Assembly: GCA_027922465.2 (NCBI GenBank)
Contig: BQMF02000197.1
Coordinates: 558,001-622,000 of the forward strand
Length of the DNA: 64,000 nucleotides
Reading direction: 5' to 3'
Origin: Turritopsis dohrnii
Taxonomy: Eukaryota; Cnidaria; Hydrozoa; Anthoathecata; Oceaniidae
In this document: piece by piece, positions 47,201 to 56,472 of the stretch
How positions within the stretch are numbered: position 1 is the first letter of the stretch
Layout: every line of letters begins with the position of its first letter
The notes under the pieces: generated by a model
The model's input: only the letters and a program-made list of their open reading frames with translations
What the model was told of the DNA's origin: nothing
The model's database searches: none
Translations under genes and position numbers: made by a program

Positions 47201-50200
47201 ATTGCATTTGTTGATGGTATCGTAAGAGCTGACATGCCTGATCCAGAATTGGAACCACAATTGTTTGAGTTGGTAAAAGCATACCAAGTACACAATCACT
47301 CTAAAACCTGTCGCAAGTACAAAAATAGTACATGCAGATTCAATTTTGGTCATTTTTTTACAGATCGCACTATAATTTCTAGTCCACTTCCTGTTGATGT
47401 GAGCCCTGATGACAAAGAAACAATATTAGAAAGTAGGAAAGCACTGTTAGATACTGTGAAAAGTTATATCGACGAAAACCTATGTCCTAAGAAGCATAAT
47501 GTTGTTGATCCATTAAAAGATAATTATGAAGATGCTGGAACTATTTCAGAAATTTTGGATAAACTCGGCATAACTGAAGAAGAATATTACACTGCACTCT
47601 CAATTTCTAAAAATGATGACTTTGAAATTCACCTTAGACGCCCACCAAATTCTTGTTTTGTCAACAACTATTTTGCAGAAGGTTTGACTGCATGGGAAGC
47701 AAATTTGGACATTCAGCCTGTCTTCAATCACTATAAAGCCATAACATACATGTGCAAATATCTTTCAAAGGCAGAAGATGATTGCTCCAGAGCAATGAAA
47801 CAAGCTTTGGATGAGGCAAAGTCCAATAACTTGAACAAATTTGAACAAATGCTTACTATTGCAAAAGCATATTCCTGTAAAAGAGAATGTTCTGTGCAAG
47901 AAGCTGTGTATCATGTAATGCCTGAATTGTGGCTGCGTAAAACATTCCCAAAAGTCATTTTTGCCAACAGCAATGTTCCAGAAAACAGGTTTCGAATTTG
48001 CAGATCTGAAGAAGAGTTAAATAATCTTCCTGCTGAAAGTACAGATATTTTCAAAACAAACATGTTAGATCGTTACCTTGACCGACCTGATAATTCTTTC
48101 AAAAATGGAAAGTTTGCAACTCTGAATAATATGTGTTTTGCTGAGTTTTTGGCACATTATTATTTGGAATCTAAGCCCACTGACAGCAACGAAAATGATA
48201 ACCAGCCCGAAATTTTGAACGAATTGTTAATGGAAGAAAACCATCCGTCACCACACCCCCCTGTTGTACCATTAATGAACAGTAAATCTAAATTAAAATG
48301 CAGGAAAATCCGTGCTGTTTTAAGGTATCACACTCCGAACAGACACAAATATCCAGAGAGATATGCTCATCATTTGTTGTTTATGTACTATCCTTTTCGA
48401 TCAGAGGCAGAACTATTACACAATACGTATGTCGAAAAGCTTGGTCAACCTGGTGTGCTGGACATCGTAAATGAAAATAAATCAAAGATTGAACCATACG
48501 ATGAACTAGTAGATGATGCTTTCCAAAACTACAGAGCAGATCTTGATGTTAATTGTGATCCCTTTGCACAACAGGAGAATGAAGCTGTCCAAGATATTTT
48601 GGATGATAACAACGACATGTCAGATGAGGAAGATTTACAAGATACACCACGTGCAACATCAGGAATTATCCCTGAAAGGCAATATGTTTTAGACGATAAT
48701 GTATTGAATGACAAAATCAGATCACTCAATATCAAACAGAGAGAAATTTTTGATATTGTGTTAACATGGTCACGACAACTTGTCAAGAGGAGAAATTGTA
48801 AGGAATTCAAAGATCTAAAGCCATTGCATATTTTCTTAACCGGCCAAGGTGGTTGCGGAAAATCACATCTATTGAAAACTATATATCATGTTGTATCAAA
48901 GGTCCTACTTCGCAAAGCCACAGATCCAGTAAAACCAAGAGTCTTATTGCTGGCACCTACAGGTGTCGCTGCTGTAAATATTGGAGGTACTACCATACAT
49001 TCTGGCCTTGGTATTTATGGTAAAAATTATGCACCGTTAAGCGACAAGATGAGGACATCACTGCGTAATAAACTTTCTGAAGTGTCTGCTGTGATAATTG
49101 ATGAAATATCCATGGTTTCCGATGAACTATTGAAAAATGTTCACATGCGATTATGTGAGGTATTTGGTGTTAGTATTCAGATCCCTTTTGCAGGTAAAAC
49201 TGTCATTGCTACAGGAGACTTTTTTCAGCTACCACCAGTAATGGGAAGACCTGTTTATTCACCATATGGCTTTGTAGAGAATTTATTAAAATTATGGGAC
49301 ACTTTTAAAATTGCTGAGTTAACAGAAGTGATGCGACAACAAGGAGATTCCGTATTCATTGATTTGTTAAACAATGTACGTGTTGCCAATATAACAGCTG
49401 ATGACGAAGATCTCCTTAAAACACGATTTATCAGTACTAATTCTCCCCAGTATCCAACTGATGCCCTTCATCTATTTGCTGAAAATAAACCTGCTGTGGA
49501 CTATAACGACAAAAAATTAAAAGATTTAGAAAAACCAGAAGTTGTGATAAATGCAATCGATGACTTGCCGATAGATGTTCCTCAACGACTCATCAGTGAT
49601 GCTCTCAATAGAAAACACACTGAAACTGGTGGTCTACCGACGAAACTTGTTTTAAAAATTGGGGCTAAAGTGATGCTTACATCAAATATAGATATAGAGG
49701 ATAAACTCATCAATGGCCAAATGGGCTTAGTATTCAATTTTATGACGATTGGTAGTAAGATTACAAAAATTTATGTTAAATTCCTTGATGAAAATGCTGG
49801 AATTATGAAAATGGCATCTGACAGATATGCTGTCATCCATAAGTGCGTACCAATTGAACGTTCTGAGACTGATATTAATATCAACAAAAGAGTAACCACA
49901 TCACCCGTAATAAAAAGAACGCAGTTTCCCTTAGTTTTATCTTGGGCTACTAGTATTCATAAAGTGCAGAGTTTGAGTGTTCCTGAAGCTGTTATTAGTT
50001 TTGATTTACAAAAACAAAGGCGATTTAATCCTGGCCAAATGTACGTTGCAATGAGTCGAGTTACAAGTTTATCTGGCTTGTTTTTAACTGGAAAGTTTGA
50101 CAAAAAAGCCATAAAGGCCGACAAAAGAGCTTTCACGGAATATGAACGGATGCGACAAACTTGTCCACTGCCACGGTTAGAGACACTGTTAGAGACACGT

Positions 50201-50824
50201 CCGAATTCTTTTAGTATCAGTATGCTGAATACACGTTCATTGTCATTGCATGCAAAAGATATTGCTTGTGTAAATGAATTAGTGGAGAGTGATGTTTTAT
50301 GTCTTACTGAGACACAAATGTCACAACACGATGATTGTTCTGAGATATGTGAGCTGTTAGATTTTGAATTAATGTTTTCTGTTGGAGATGATAAATACCA
50401 GAGCTTGGCAATTGGATTAAAAAATCATGACATTTATTCATGCTCAACTGAATCTGGCTTTTTATATGTTAACGTTTTAAAACACAGTTTTTGCAGTGAT
50501 TTGGTTGGAATTGCGGTACTGTATAGGAAACATGGTGAACCATTGCAACTTTTTTACAATAAGTTATCTAATTACATCCATTCTTTTGATATTGACATTC
50601 TGCTTGGTGATTTAAATATTGATTATTTTACATCTAGTGATACTCTTTCAGAAATTCTTAGCGATTACGAGATGGTTGTATCTGAGCCGACTTATATTGA
50701 TGGGTCACTACTTGATCATGTTTATATCAAAAAGAGCTTCCTTGCAAATTTCAAGTTAGAGACAATGGTAAAGTGCATTTTTTTCTCAGACCATGATGCA
50801 ATCAAGGTAAAAATTTCAAGTTAA
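44279..50824 (+). CDS. Helentron-type Rep-helicase-endonuclease with N-terminal 2A-like and protease domains
   Basis: A rolling-circle transposon protein of 2181 residues with no stop or frameshift. The frame is open upstream to about 44099, but the first ATG is at 44279. Order: hydrophobic leader 1-66; 2A-like GDVESNPGP 67-75 (predicted ribosome skip between Gly74 and Pro75); cysteine-protease-like domain with FGDSAGMQCACN (Cys102) and FDSHSR (Asp217, His219), resembling the herpesvirus tegument-type C76 fold; eight ~20-residue Lys-rich repeats about 304-447; Cys-rich DUF6570-like region about 470-540 (CVVCNRC, CKTCHLK); Rep HUH motif HVHVFIW (His953, His955) with Tyr1157 and Tyr1161; PIF1-like helicase with GQGGCGKS (from 1522) and IIDEISM (Asp1608-Glu1609); APE-type endonuclease from about 1975 (LTET, GDLNID, LDHVYI, SDHD). 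The C-terminal endonuclease marks it as Helentron rather than canonical Helitron. Terminal sequences were not delimited. Confidence 0.93.
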   Translation: MITVDQWRAACGIFYCKVRTDSVYVNHFELLLLIMHNFCIVTLRLIYFIGVIIDLTFLKNIELLVDGDVESNPGPTYNIVKLTKASFHQGNPMFGDSAGMQCACNTLLSLCWSQFKRMSFWKTTDLDFVMIKGNELYQQLNLSRYLSIDDLPPQVSIENNNYTVKYVENVTAEIAEGRYDFMKSFKDYSPESNGILFFVNQMTFSITWDTKSFYLFDSHSRNELGISIEDGTCILLKFSSLSQLQKYISTVQLHDRGHVFCQIQYVLIEMEEAFPTISKGGAAKKRKRNLSKTLEPDNHEQMLKQKYIKTQGTPKHSNKLKAMRDKYLESKGTPEHSEKLKALHHKYKESKGTPEHAEKLKALHHKYKESKGTPEHAEKLKALHHRYKKSKGTSENSEKLKAMRDRYMKGKGTCEHAEKLKAMHQKYKESKGTPEHLERLKRKRERYSLMSLSTLKAAKRIKTFKDMIIQGPYYICVVCNRCLYKRSVVLFNECNYAIVSNSFEFSLVESFDGYQYICKTCHLKLKRKNIPVQAVCNNLEVDNLPSDLSDINRLEKVLIAKRILFKKVVILPKGNFPKVKGAICNVPIEAEDVCNVLPRPADSNGLLLLKLKRKLMYRGHVYFEAVRPELILRSLNFLKEHNPLYSNVIVDLNSLSEELISFSNENENIDVNSSLSQEMDEEDDNPLDADRTATNETFMASKVPIHVNEDTVTIAPGEGVTSIPIYADKFCEEMAFPHLFPFGRFGYDDADREMKISLVKYFNQRLLNYTQKFSSDADYIFFANYVLQLTNLHSKINIAMKKLSGCNLTAGMLSQSFSETVRTFIANDEAFNFMNQIKGTPAYWKRFLLEVLAMVKQLGVPTFFLTLSCADLRWFELPSILSKLYKMNLQDDEIQNMTYQERCEMLNMNPVFLARHFQYRVETFFKEIVLSGPLGKVEYYVIRVEFQVRGSPHVHVFIWIKDPPVLTEATKDDYIAFVDGIVRADMPDPELEPQLFELVKAYQVHNHSKTCRKYKNSTCRFNFGHFFTDRTIISSPLPVDVSPDDKETILESRKALLDTVKSYIDENLCPKKHNVVDPLKDNYEDAGTISEILDKLGITEEEYYTALSISKNDDFEIHLRRPPNSCFVNNYFAEGLTAWEANLDIQPVFNHYKAITYMCKYLSKAEDDCSRAMKQALDEAKSNNLNKFEQMLTIAKAYSCKRECSVQEAVYHVMPELWLRKTFPKVIFANSNVPENRFRICRSEEELNNLPAESTDIFKTNMLDRYLDRPDNSFKNGKFATLNNMCFAEFLAHYYLESKPTDSNENDNQPEILNELLMEENHPSPHPPVVPLMNSKSKLKCRKIRAVLRYHTPNRHKYPERYAHHLLFMYYPFRSEAELLHNTYVEKLGQPGVLDIVNENKSKIEPYDELVDDAFQNYRADLDVNCDPFAQQENEAVQDILDDNNDMSDEEDLQDTPRATSGIIPERQYVLDDNVLNDKIRSLNIKQREIFDIVLTWSRQLVKRRNCKEFKDLKPLHIFLTGQGGCGKSHLLKTIYHVVSKVLLRKATDPVKPRVLLLAPTGVAAVNIGGTTIHSGLGIYGKNYAPLSDKMRTSLRNKLSEVSAVIIDEISMVSDELLKNVHMRLCEVFGVSIQIPFAGKTVIATGDFFQLPPVMGRPVYSPYGFVENLLKLWDTFKIAELTEVMRQQGDSVFIDLLNNVRVANITADDEDLLKTRFISTNSPQYPTDALHLFAENKPAVDYNDKKLKDLEKPEVVINAIDDLPIDVPQRLISDALNRKHTETGGLPTKLVLKIGAKVMLTSNIDIEDKLINGQMGLVFNFMTIGSKITKIYVKFLDENAGIMKMASDRYAVIHKCVPIERSETDININKRVTTSPVIKRTQFPLVLSWATSIHKVQSLSVPEAVISFDLQKQRRFNPGQMYVAMSRVTSLSGLFLTGKFDKKAIKADKRAFTEYERMRQTCPLPRLETLLETRPNSFSISMLNTRSLSLHAKDIACVNELVESDVLCLTETQMSQHDDCSEICELLDFELMFSVGDDKYQSLAIGLKNHDIYSCSTESGFLYVNVLKHSFCSDLVGIAVLYRKHGEPLQLFYNKLSNYIHSFDIDILLGDLNIDYFTSSDTLSEILSDYEMVVSEPTYIDGSLLDHVYIKKSFLANFKLETMVKCIFFSDHDAIKVKISS
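45190..45625 (+). repeat. In-frame ~60-bp tandem repeat inside the Helentron ORF
   Basis: About eight near-identical in-frame 57-60 bp units encode KYKESKGTPEHAEKLKALHH-type repeats. Two adjacent copies (about 45301-45420) are almost identical at the DNA level. Predicted to be helical and strongly basic; role unknown. Confidence 0.9.
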
Positions 50825-53800
50825 TATTGTTTTGTTTTAAATCTTAATAAGATGGTTAATGTTCAGCAATCTAATATTTTCTAGGCACCAATTCTAATTC
50901 ATATTTTTTGATGTATAATTATTTATCCAATTCATTGTAAGTTATTCAAATCCTTTTCTAATACTGGTCTATTGCCTTGTTTTATTGATGCACAAATAGT
51001 GAAGAAGGTAAAGCGGTAAAGCATAATTGTTTAAGCAATGTTTGTTTTGCATTCAAGGTTGTAATTTAATTAATTGAAGTTGTTTAGTTATTTGAAATAG
51101 TGAATGTTGCACATGACTATGGAAAGCTGTTGACAAGATCCTGTGGCTGTGTGTGTATGTGTGTAGTGTGTGGGTGTGGTATGTGTGTGTTTTATGTATG
51201 TGTCTACAGCAGGGACAGATACATGTTCTATTTATGAAGTGGAATGAAAGACAGGTGTAGTCTGTTTGATCTCATTAGGTCTCATTAAGTATGTTTATCT
51301 GTCTCTGTTGTTTTAGTCGTCTTTGTGGGTTGTTTAGTTGTCTTTGTGGGTTGTGGGTTGTTTAAAATATTTTTAAAATGTTTGTTTAAATTGTAAAATT
51401 GATGAAGTTTTTTGGTTATTTGCAGATGATTAAATTTGAAATTATTTTTTGTCTTATCTTTTCAGATCTACTAAGATGGCAGTACCAAATCATGTTTAAT
51501 GAAATCTTTCTTATAGTTTCCCATTTCTGCGATATCAATTGAATGGACTCATGCACCATCACCTTAGATTTATATGCATGTAAATATTAATGTCAAAATT
51601 TTGTGTTTTAAAGTTTATGAGTTTAAGTTGGAAATCAATTGTAAATATGATGTCAAAATTTTTGAAAATTTATGTATGAATTTACACTATTTTTTGAGAG
51701 GGTTGTCAGTGGTTGTGTATGTGGTGGTCATAAAATGCTCCATTTTTCTCAAACAAAGGGTCTATAATATGATGTGAGATCTTTCTACAAAACGTTTATA
51801 AAATTCAGCATGTGAATTTCAATTTCAGTTAATTTCGCAACTTTTCATACTATTCTTATTTTCTGTAATTTCACAACGTTTAAAGTATAGCATTTTGTGA
51901 TCATATTGTGCTTGTATGTTAAACTAACGTGAGGCGATCATCATTTCTCTTTTAATGTACGTCCCAATAGCCCACACAGAAAAGAAATAGTTTTGCACTG
52001 TTGAATGATGATCTTTTCGCGTTTGTTTAGGTGTATGTTATGCCACAGGAGGTTACCAAACAAGATAGCAATGCAAGTAATCATCAGAGTTAAATATACA
52101 TGAAGATTTAAAATGCACTTCCAGAAAATCTAATTTTGTCTTCAGTGTTTGTTAGTGTTGTAAAAATTGCGAGTTAGTGATTGTGTCACCCTCTCTATTT
52201 TTTATTGGATAATATAGGGAATTAATTATAATTAATTTAATCAATTTTAATATTTATTCAAAAGAATTTGTAAATTATTGAATGTCTTTGTGAGATGAAA
52301 CTGTAAGCCTTCGTTCCAGTTGTAATCGGTGAAGTATAATTGCAAGAACTGATGTGAGTATGCAAATGTTGACGAACTGTGTGAGAGCAAAATGTGACGT
52401 TTATTACGGAATGATATTGTTGATTAAAGCTGCCGTATTGTATTCGCCTTCATGGTTCTACATGTTATTCGAAGGGGATTCCAGAAAAGATGCTAAAATG
52501 TATGTGAAAGATTAACTTTGATTGTTATTGGATATACTTTCGATATTATTAACGGTATTTTTTCTCTCTTTTAGACAGCCGTCTTAACCTTTTTGGTTGT
52601 GTACGATAACAGGCAAAATGAAAATAAAATTTAATGACGTTAGATATGAACATTTCTGAATTTTTCTGGATGCACGAACTCGATGTTTTAAGCATGCGTA
52701 CCAGATATATCCTCCGACACAGATAAACAGATAATCGACCGTGCTGTATATCATTTATATGTAACAATGTATACTACTGTGTGCTGCTCGTTTGTTCGTT
52801 ACACACGGAACTTTGAAGAAACTGATGGTTCAAATTCCTGTCTAGATGTATTCAAGATAATGATTACGAAGGCTGTTGCAACAATCGGGAAACCAGATCA
52901 TTGTTTCCAAAATAAAGATCTGATTTAATGATGATAATCTGTTCGATACAAACCGTCAACTCGTTTTGTCTCTCGCATTTTGGAGTAAATAATGCTGTCA
53001 ATCATGAAGAACTCATTTAATTTATATTTGTATTGAAATTTTAAAAAGATGACATCAAATTGTTACTTTTGTTTTTGTTTTTTCGTATTCGTTGGTACAT
53101 AATTTCCTTTTTGTTCATGTAATTTGAGGGGAAAATGTTCGAACCCGAAGAAATTAACTGAAATATAAAACAACGGCGTTCGTAATAGCGTTCATGCAAA
53201 CGAGTGTGAACAAACATATTTCGCTTACACCCTCTCCTCCCACTACCCCTGTCCCGCCTAGGCATATGATGGTTACCTGCCTATTCGTATCTTTGAAACA
53301 GACATGCCAACATTTTGAAAAGTGAAAGAGGCAGATTTCATTTATGGTTTAGACGGCAATGCGCAGCTTTGTTGTGATGATGCCCACCACATGATATCAA
53401 GGTGGTCTGAGTATATGCAGACCGGCACATAACTTAATACAGGGTGAGATTAGTGGAATTAAAAAGAACTGATAAATTATAATAGTTTCACAGTTCAAGG
53501 TTTCGAAAATTCATATTTACATTTTGTTAAAGTTGATTTTTGTAAAAATAATTGAAAAGTTTGCCAAAGTTAAACCGATCAAGGCTGTGGTTTTTGCATT
53601 TTTGTGCATTTTCAGCAAATCTTGCAGAAATCCTTCTGCCCGTAAGGGCATCTTGTTCTCCGTTTTTTTCATACTGTCCAAACCTAGCGGTTTTTTGAAA
53701 ATTCATGCATGCGTTTACATGAAACCGAAGCACCTTGCCATGCATGTCAGCGGGAAGAAACCCTTTTACTTACACAAGTGTATAAGTTGAAAAACGAAAA

Positions 53801-55249
53801 TATATAGAAGAAACTTATAAATATCTTGAACTGTGATCGTTCTTTTTTAACTGAAAAGAAATTCTCAACATTTTGTAAACAGAAGAGTCAAAAAGGTATA
53901 TATTTGTTTGTTTTTAGTGGAAACATGTCTTGAGATTCTTTAAGCGTAAAAACAAAACATCCTTGTTTGTTTGGAATATGGGGTGTTATGCTTTTTAAGA
54001 TGTGGATACTTAAGCTCAGCTCAGTTTCCTCTTCAGCTCCAACATCAAAAATGTGTGTCTACTCTCTGCACCACTTACTTTTAATGTTTGATGTTCAATG
54101 TTTTAATGCTTTTAATATTTTATTGTTTGATCAGCTTTTACGTTATACACTGTTAATAATGTCCCTTATTGTGAATGGCTTTTCTAATCACAATAAATAA
54201 AAACATCTTCCAGCTGTCTGTAAATTCAAAACACTGCACATAATGTAACACAATACAAAACTTTCTTTTCAGTTATATATATAATTATGTGTGTGCTTTA
54301 GAGCATACATAATATGTTAACTTTTTGTGTTTGCGATATTGATAATTCTGTTTGCAATTAAGAAGATTGACAGTACATATCAAATGTTTAAAGAATATGA
54401 TTTACATACGTAATCACCATGATAATCTGAAAAGATCAATATAAGCAATATTTTGTACCAATAGTATTTTGTACCCCCCGAAATAAAGGATGTTTTATGT
54501 CATCAGTGGTGTATACCTACAATAAAGTTTTACATAGTGTGAATTACACTTTCGCAATGCATATGAAATCAGAAATGCAATGTTATGTTGAAAAAATCAT
54601 TCAACTTTTTTTTCGAATATCTTAAAGAATTTTTAAAAACAGGTCATGAATGTCAACTTAGATCAAGAATCATGTTTGTGAGTGCATGTCATATCGTTAA
54701 TCAAACTAAAACAGAAATTTCTGATTTCAGTTATATGTTGATTTTGGTATGTGTTCTGTATTTTACATGACCAAAATCTGTGTGCTTTTTTGTGCTTGTG
54801 ATTTAGGAAGATTGACACTAAGTATTAAATTCAGAAATTCAGAACTTTTAGAGTTTATGAGTTACGTGCATATTCATTGTGATATCTGAAAGGATCAATA
54901 TATCCTTGATATTGTTTCAAATAAGGAATATTTAATGTCATTCAGATGTAATCCAGTTTATTGGCAGTATATACATTATAAATCTCACAGAGTGTCAATT
55001 ATCCTTCTTGACAATGTCCTGGGGAGTACATGATTAGAAATGTGATGTTTTATTTTGCAAATCATATAATCATTTTCACATTTCAAATATGTCATATATG
55101 GTCTTTTATTTTTCATGCTTCAGCAGATTTTGCAGAAATCCTTTTGCCTGTTAAGGCATCTTGTTTAAGGCTTACGATTGACATCAAAAAATTTTCTTAC
55201 GACGGGTTAGAAAAATGATAAACAAAACAGAAAACAAAATAGCGCCGCT
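50825..55249. other. Helentron 3' flank and Harbinger interior without a recognised gene
   Basis: AT-rich, with a GT-rich stretch at about 51150-51215. A segment at about 53674-53720 (CTGTCCAAACCTAGCGGT and following bases) repeats, in direct orientation, one at about 43689-43740 on the other side of the Helentron gene. GCAGAAATCCTT with AAGGCATCTTGTT appears at 53624 and 55131. Frames at 51574-51777 and 53041-53265 are unrecognised. I could not locate the Helentron 3' end. Confidence 0.5.
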
Positions 55250-55662
55250 CTCATTGAGAAAAAAACGAATTTGTACCTTAGCTATCCTTATACTCAAGGA
55301 AGATGAAGAGGAATGTAGGCCCAAACAAAGAAGATTTTGCATAAGAATGGTTATTCAAAAAAGATAGTCATGGTTATTACCATGTTTTGGTACAAAAACT
55401 TCGTTTATTTGACAAAGAATATTTCTCTCGATTTGTTCGCATGACACCAGATCGTTTGGAACATTTACTTTCTTTAATTGGACCTTCTCTGCAACGACAA
55501 ACAACAAGAATGAGGGAACCCATTTCTGCTGCTGAAAGACTGGTTTTAAAATTGAGATTTCTGGCATCAGGAGAGTCACAACAATCTCTCTGTTTTTCCT
55601 TCAGAATCAGTCGAGCATCGATTTGTAATATTTCAAGTGAAACTTGCCTTTCAATCGAATAA
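55250..55662 (+). pseudogene. PIF/Harbinger (HARBI1-like) transposase N-terminal fragment, frameshifted
   Basis: The reading LRKKRICTLAILILKEDEEE then RRFCIRMVIQKR continues after a frameshift near 55365 as SHGYYHVLVQKLRLFDKEYF, then RMTPDRLEHLLSLIGP, AAERLVLKLRFLASGESQQS and FRISRASICNISSETC. These match the N-terminal half of HARBI1-type transposases (helix-turn-helix region). The DDE catalytic part is absent, and a stop follows at 55660. It sits about 290 bp inside the right end of the 43454-55951 element, which cannot move by itself. Confidence 0.82.
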
Positions 55663-56472
55663 TTCCGGAGAATGTCAATTTCAAATCGAACGTCTTTTGA
55701 TTACTTTGAACGTTTTAGTTCATTCAAACTCTTACGATTACGACACAAGATCAAAACTTTTTGATCTTGAGCGTAAGGCTTACGACAGCTGCGCAAGGCT
55801 TACGACGGTCAATCGTAAGACAAAAAAGTGTTCACACTGAGAAAACGCTTGCGATCTGAAAATTTTTGATCTTTGTCGTAAGCCCCAAAACTGTCGTTAG
55901 GCTTACGATCGTCGTAACGTAAGCCTTACGACGTCTAGTGAGAACCAGCCTTAATTTAACGGAATACAACGTATATAAAAATACAAACATAAACAAGTCA
56001 CTGGTTCGAAACCTTACCACACCAAAGTTATGACCGGTATCTACGATTACCTGAGTTCAGAGAAAGGAAAAGCAACAATGAAGGCTGGATGACACGAGAC
56101 GATTAAACGACAAGTGCTTTGAACTCAACCTATTTGCATAATCGTACAGCAGACATTAACACGTACACTGTTTGTATTTAGTTTTCTTTCTTGTGTTTTA
56201 TTATGTAGGTAATATATTATGACTTTGGTAACTCTGTAACATTGTTGAAGCTTTTGATTTCCTTTCGTTATTCGAAAATACACCTTCCAAATCATTTAAA
56301 CTAATCCAGAATCCACATTACAAAAATCAAAATCCGCGCTAATTTAATACCATTTAAAAATTACAGTCCTTGAACCGTGTTCATTGAAGCACACCTTTAG
56401 AAAGTCTCTTCGTCCATCCGCGTTAATTTATGGCGCGCTAAACAGTCCGCCTGTTAATTTCGTGTAATAAGG

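Larger units (their letters stand above)
43454..55951. mobile_element. 12.5-kb PIF/Harbinger element with ~75-bp TIRs and TAA duplication
   Basis: The left end AGGCTGGTTCTCACTAGCGT continues through GGCTTACGTTACGACGATCG and TAAGCCTAACGACAGTTTT. The right end at 55951 reads the same on the minus strand with one inserted base and few mismatches. TAA flanks both ends (43451-43453 and 55952-55954), the TWA-type duplication of PIF/Harbinger. A broken Harbinger transposase fragment lies near the right end (55250-55662), supporting the class. The interior contains the Helentron-type gene (44279-50824), so this is an element within an element. Confidence 0.85.
43234..56472. mobile_element. Outermost TA-flanked inverted-repeat element
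   Basis: TA-CCTTATTACACGAAATT at 43232 pairs with AATTTCGTGTAATAAGG-TA at 56454-56474. Beyond this 17-bp match the arms diverge but both carry CCGTGTTCATT and GGCGGA/TCCGCC patches. If real, it is a CCTTAT-family shell into which the 43454-55951 Harbinger element inserted. Its own sequence would be only about 220 bp on the left and 520 bp on the right. The pair could also be two separate insertions. Confidence 0.5.

Noticed and set aside
53041..53265. 74-codon minus-strand frame starting MPRRDRGSGRRGCKRN as a Harbinger partner protein
   Set aside because: The basic start is suggestive, but no Myb/SANT or other recognisable motif follows.
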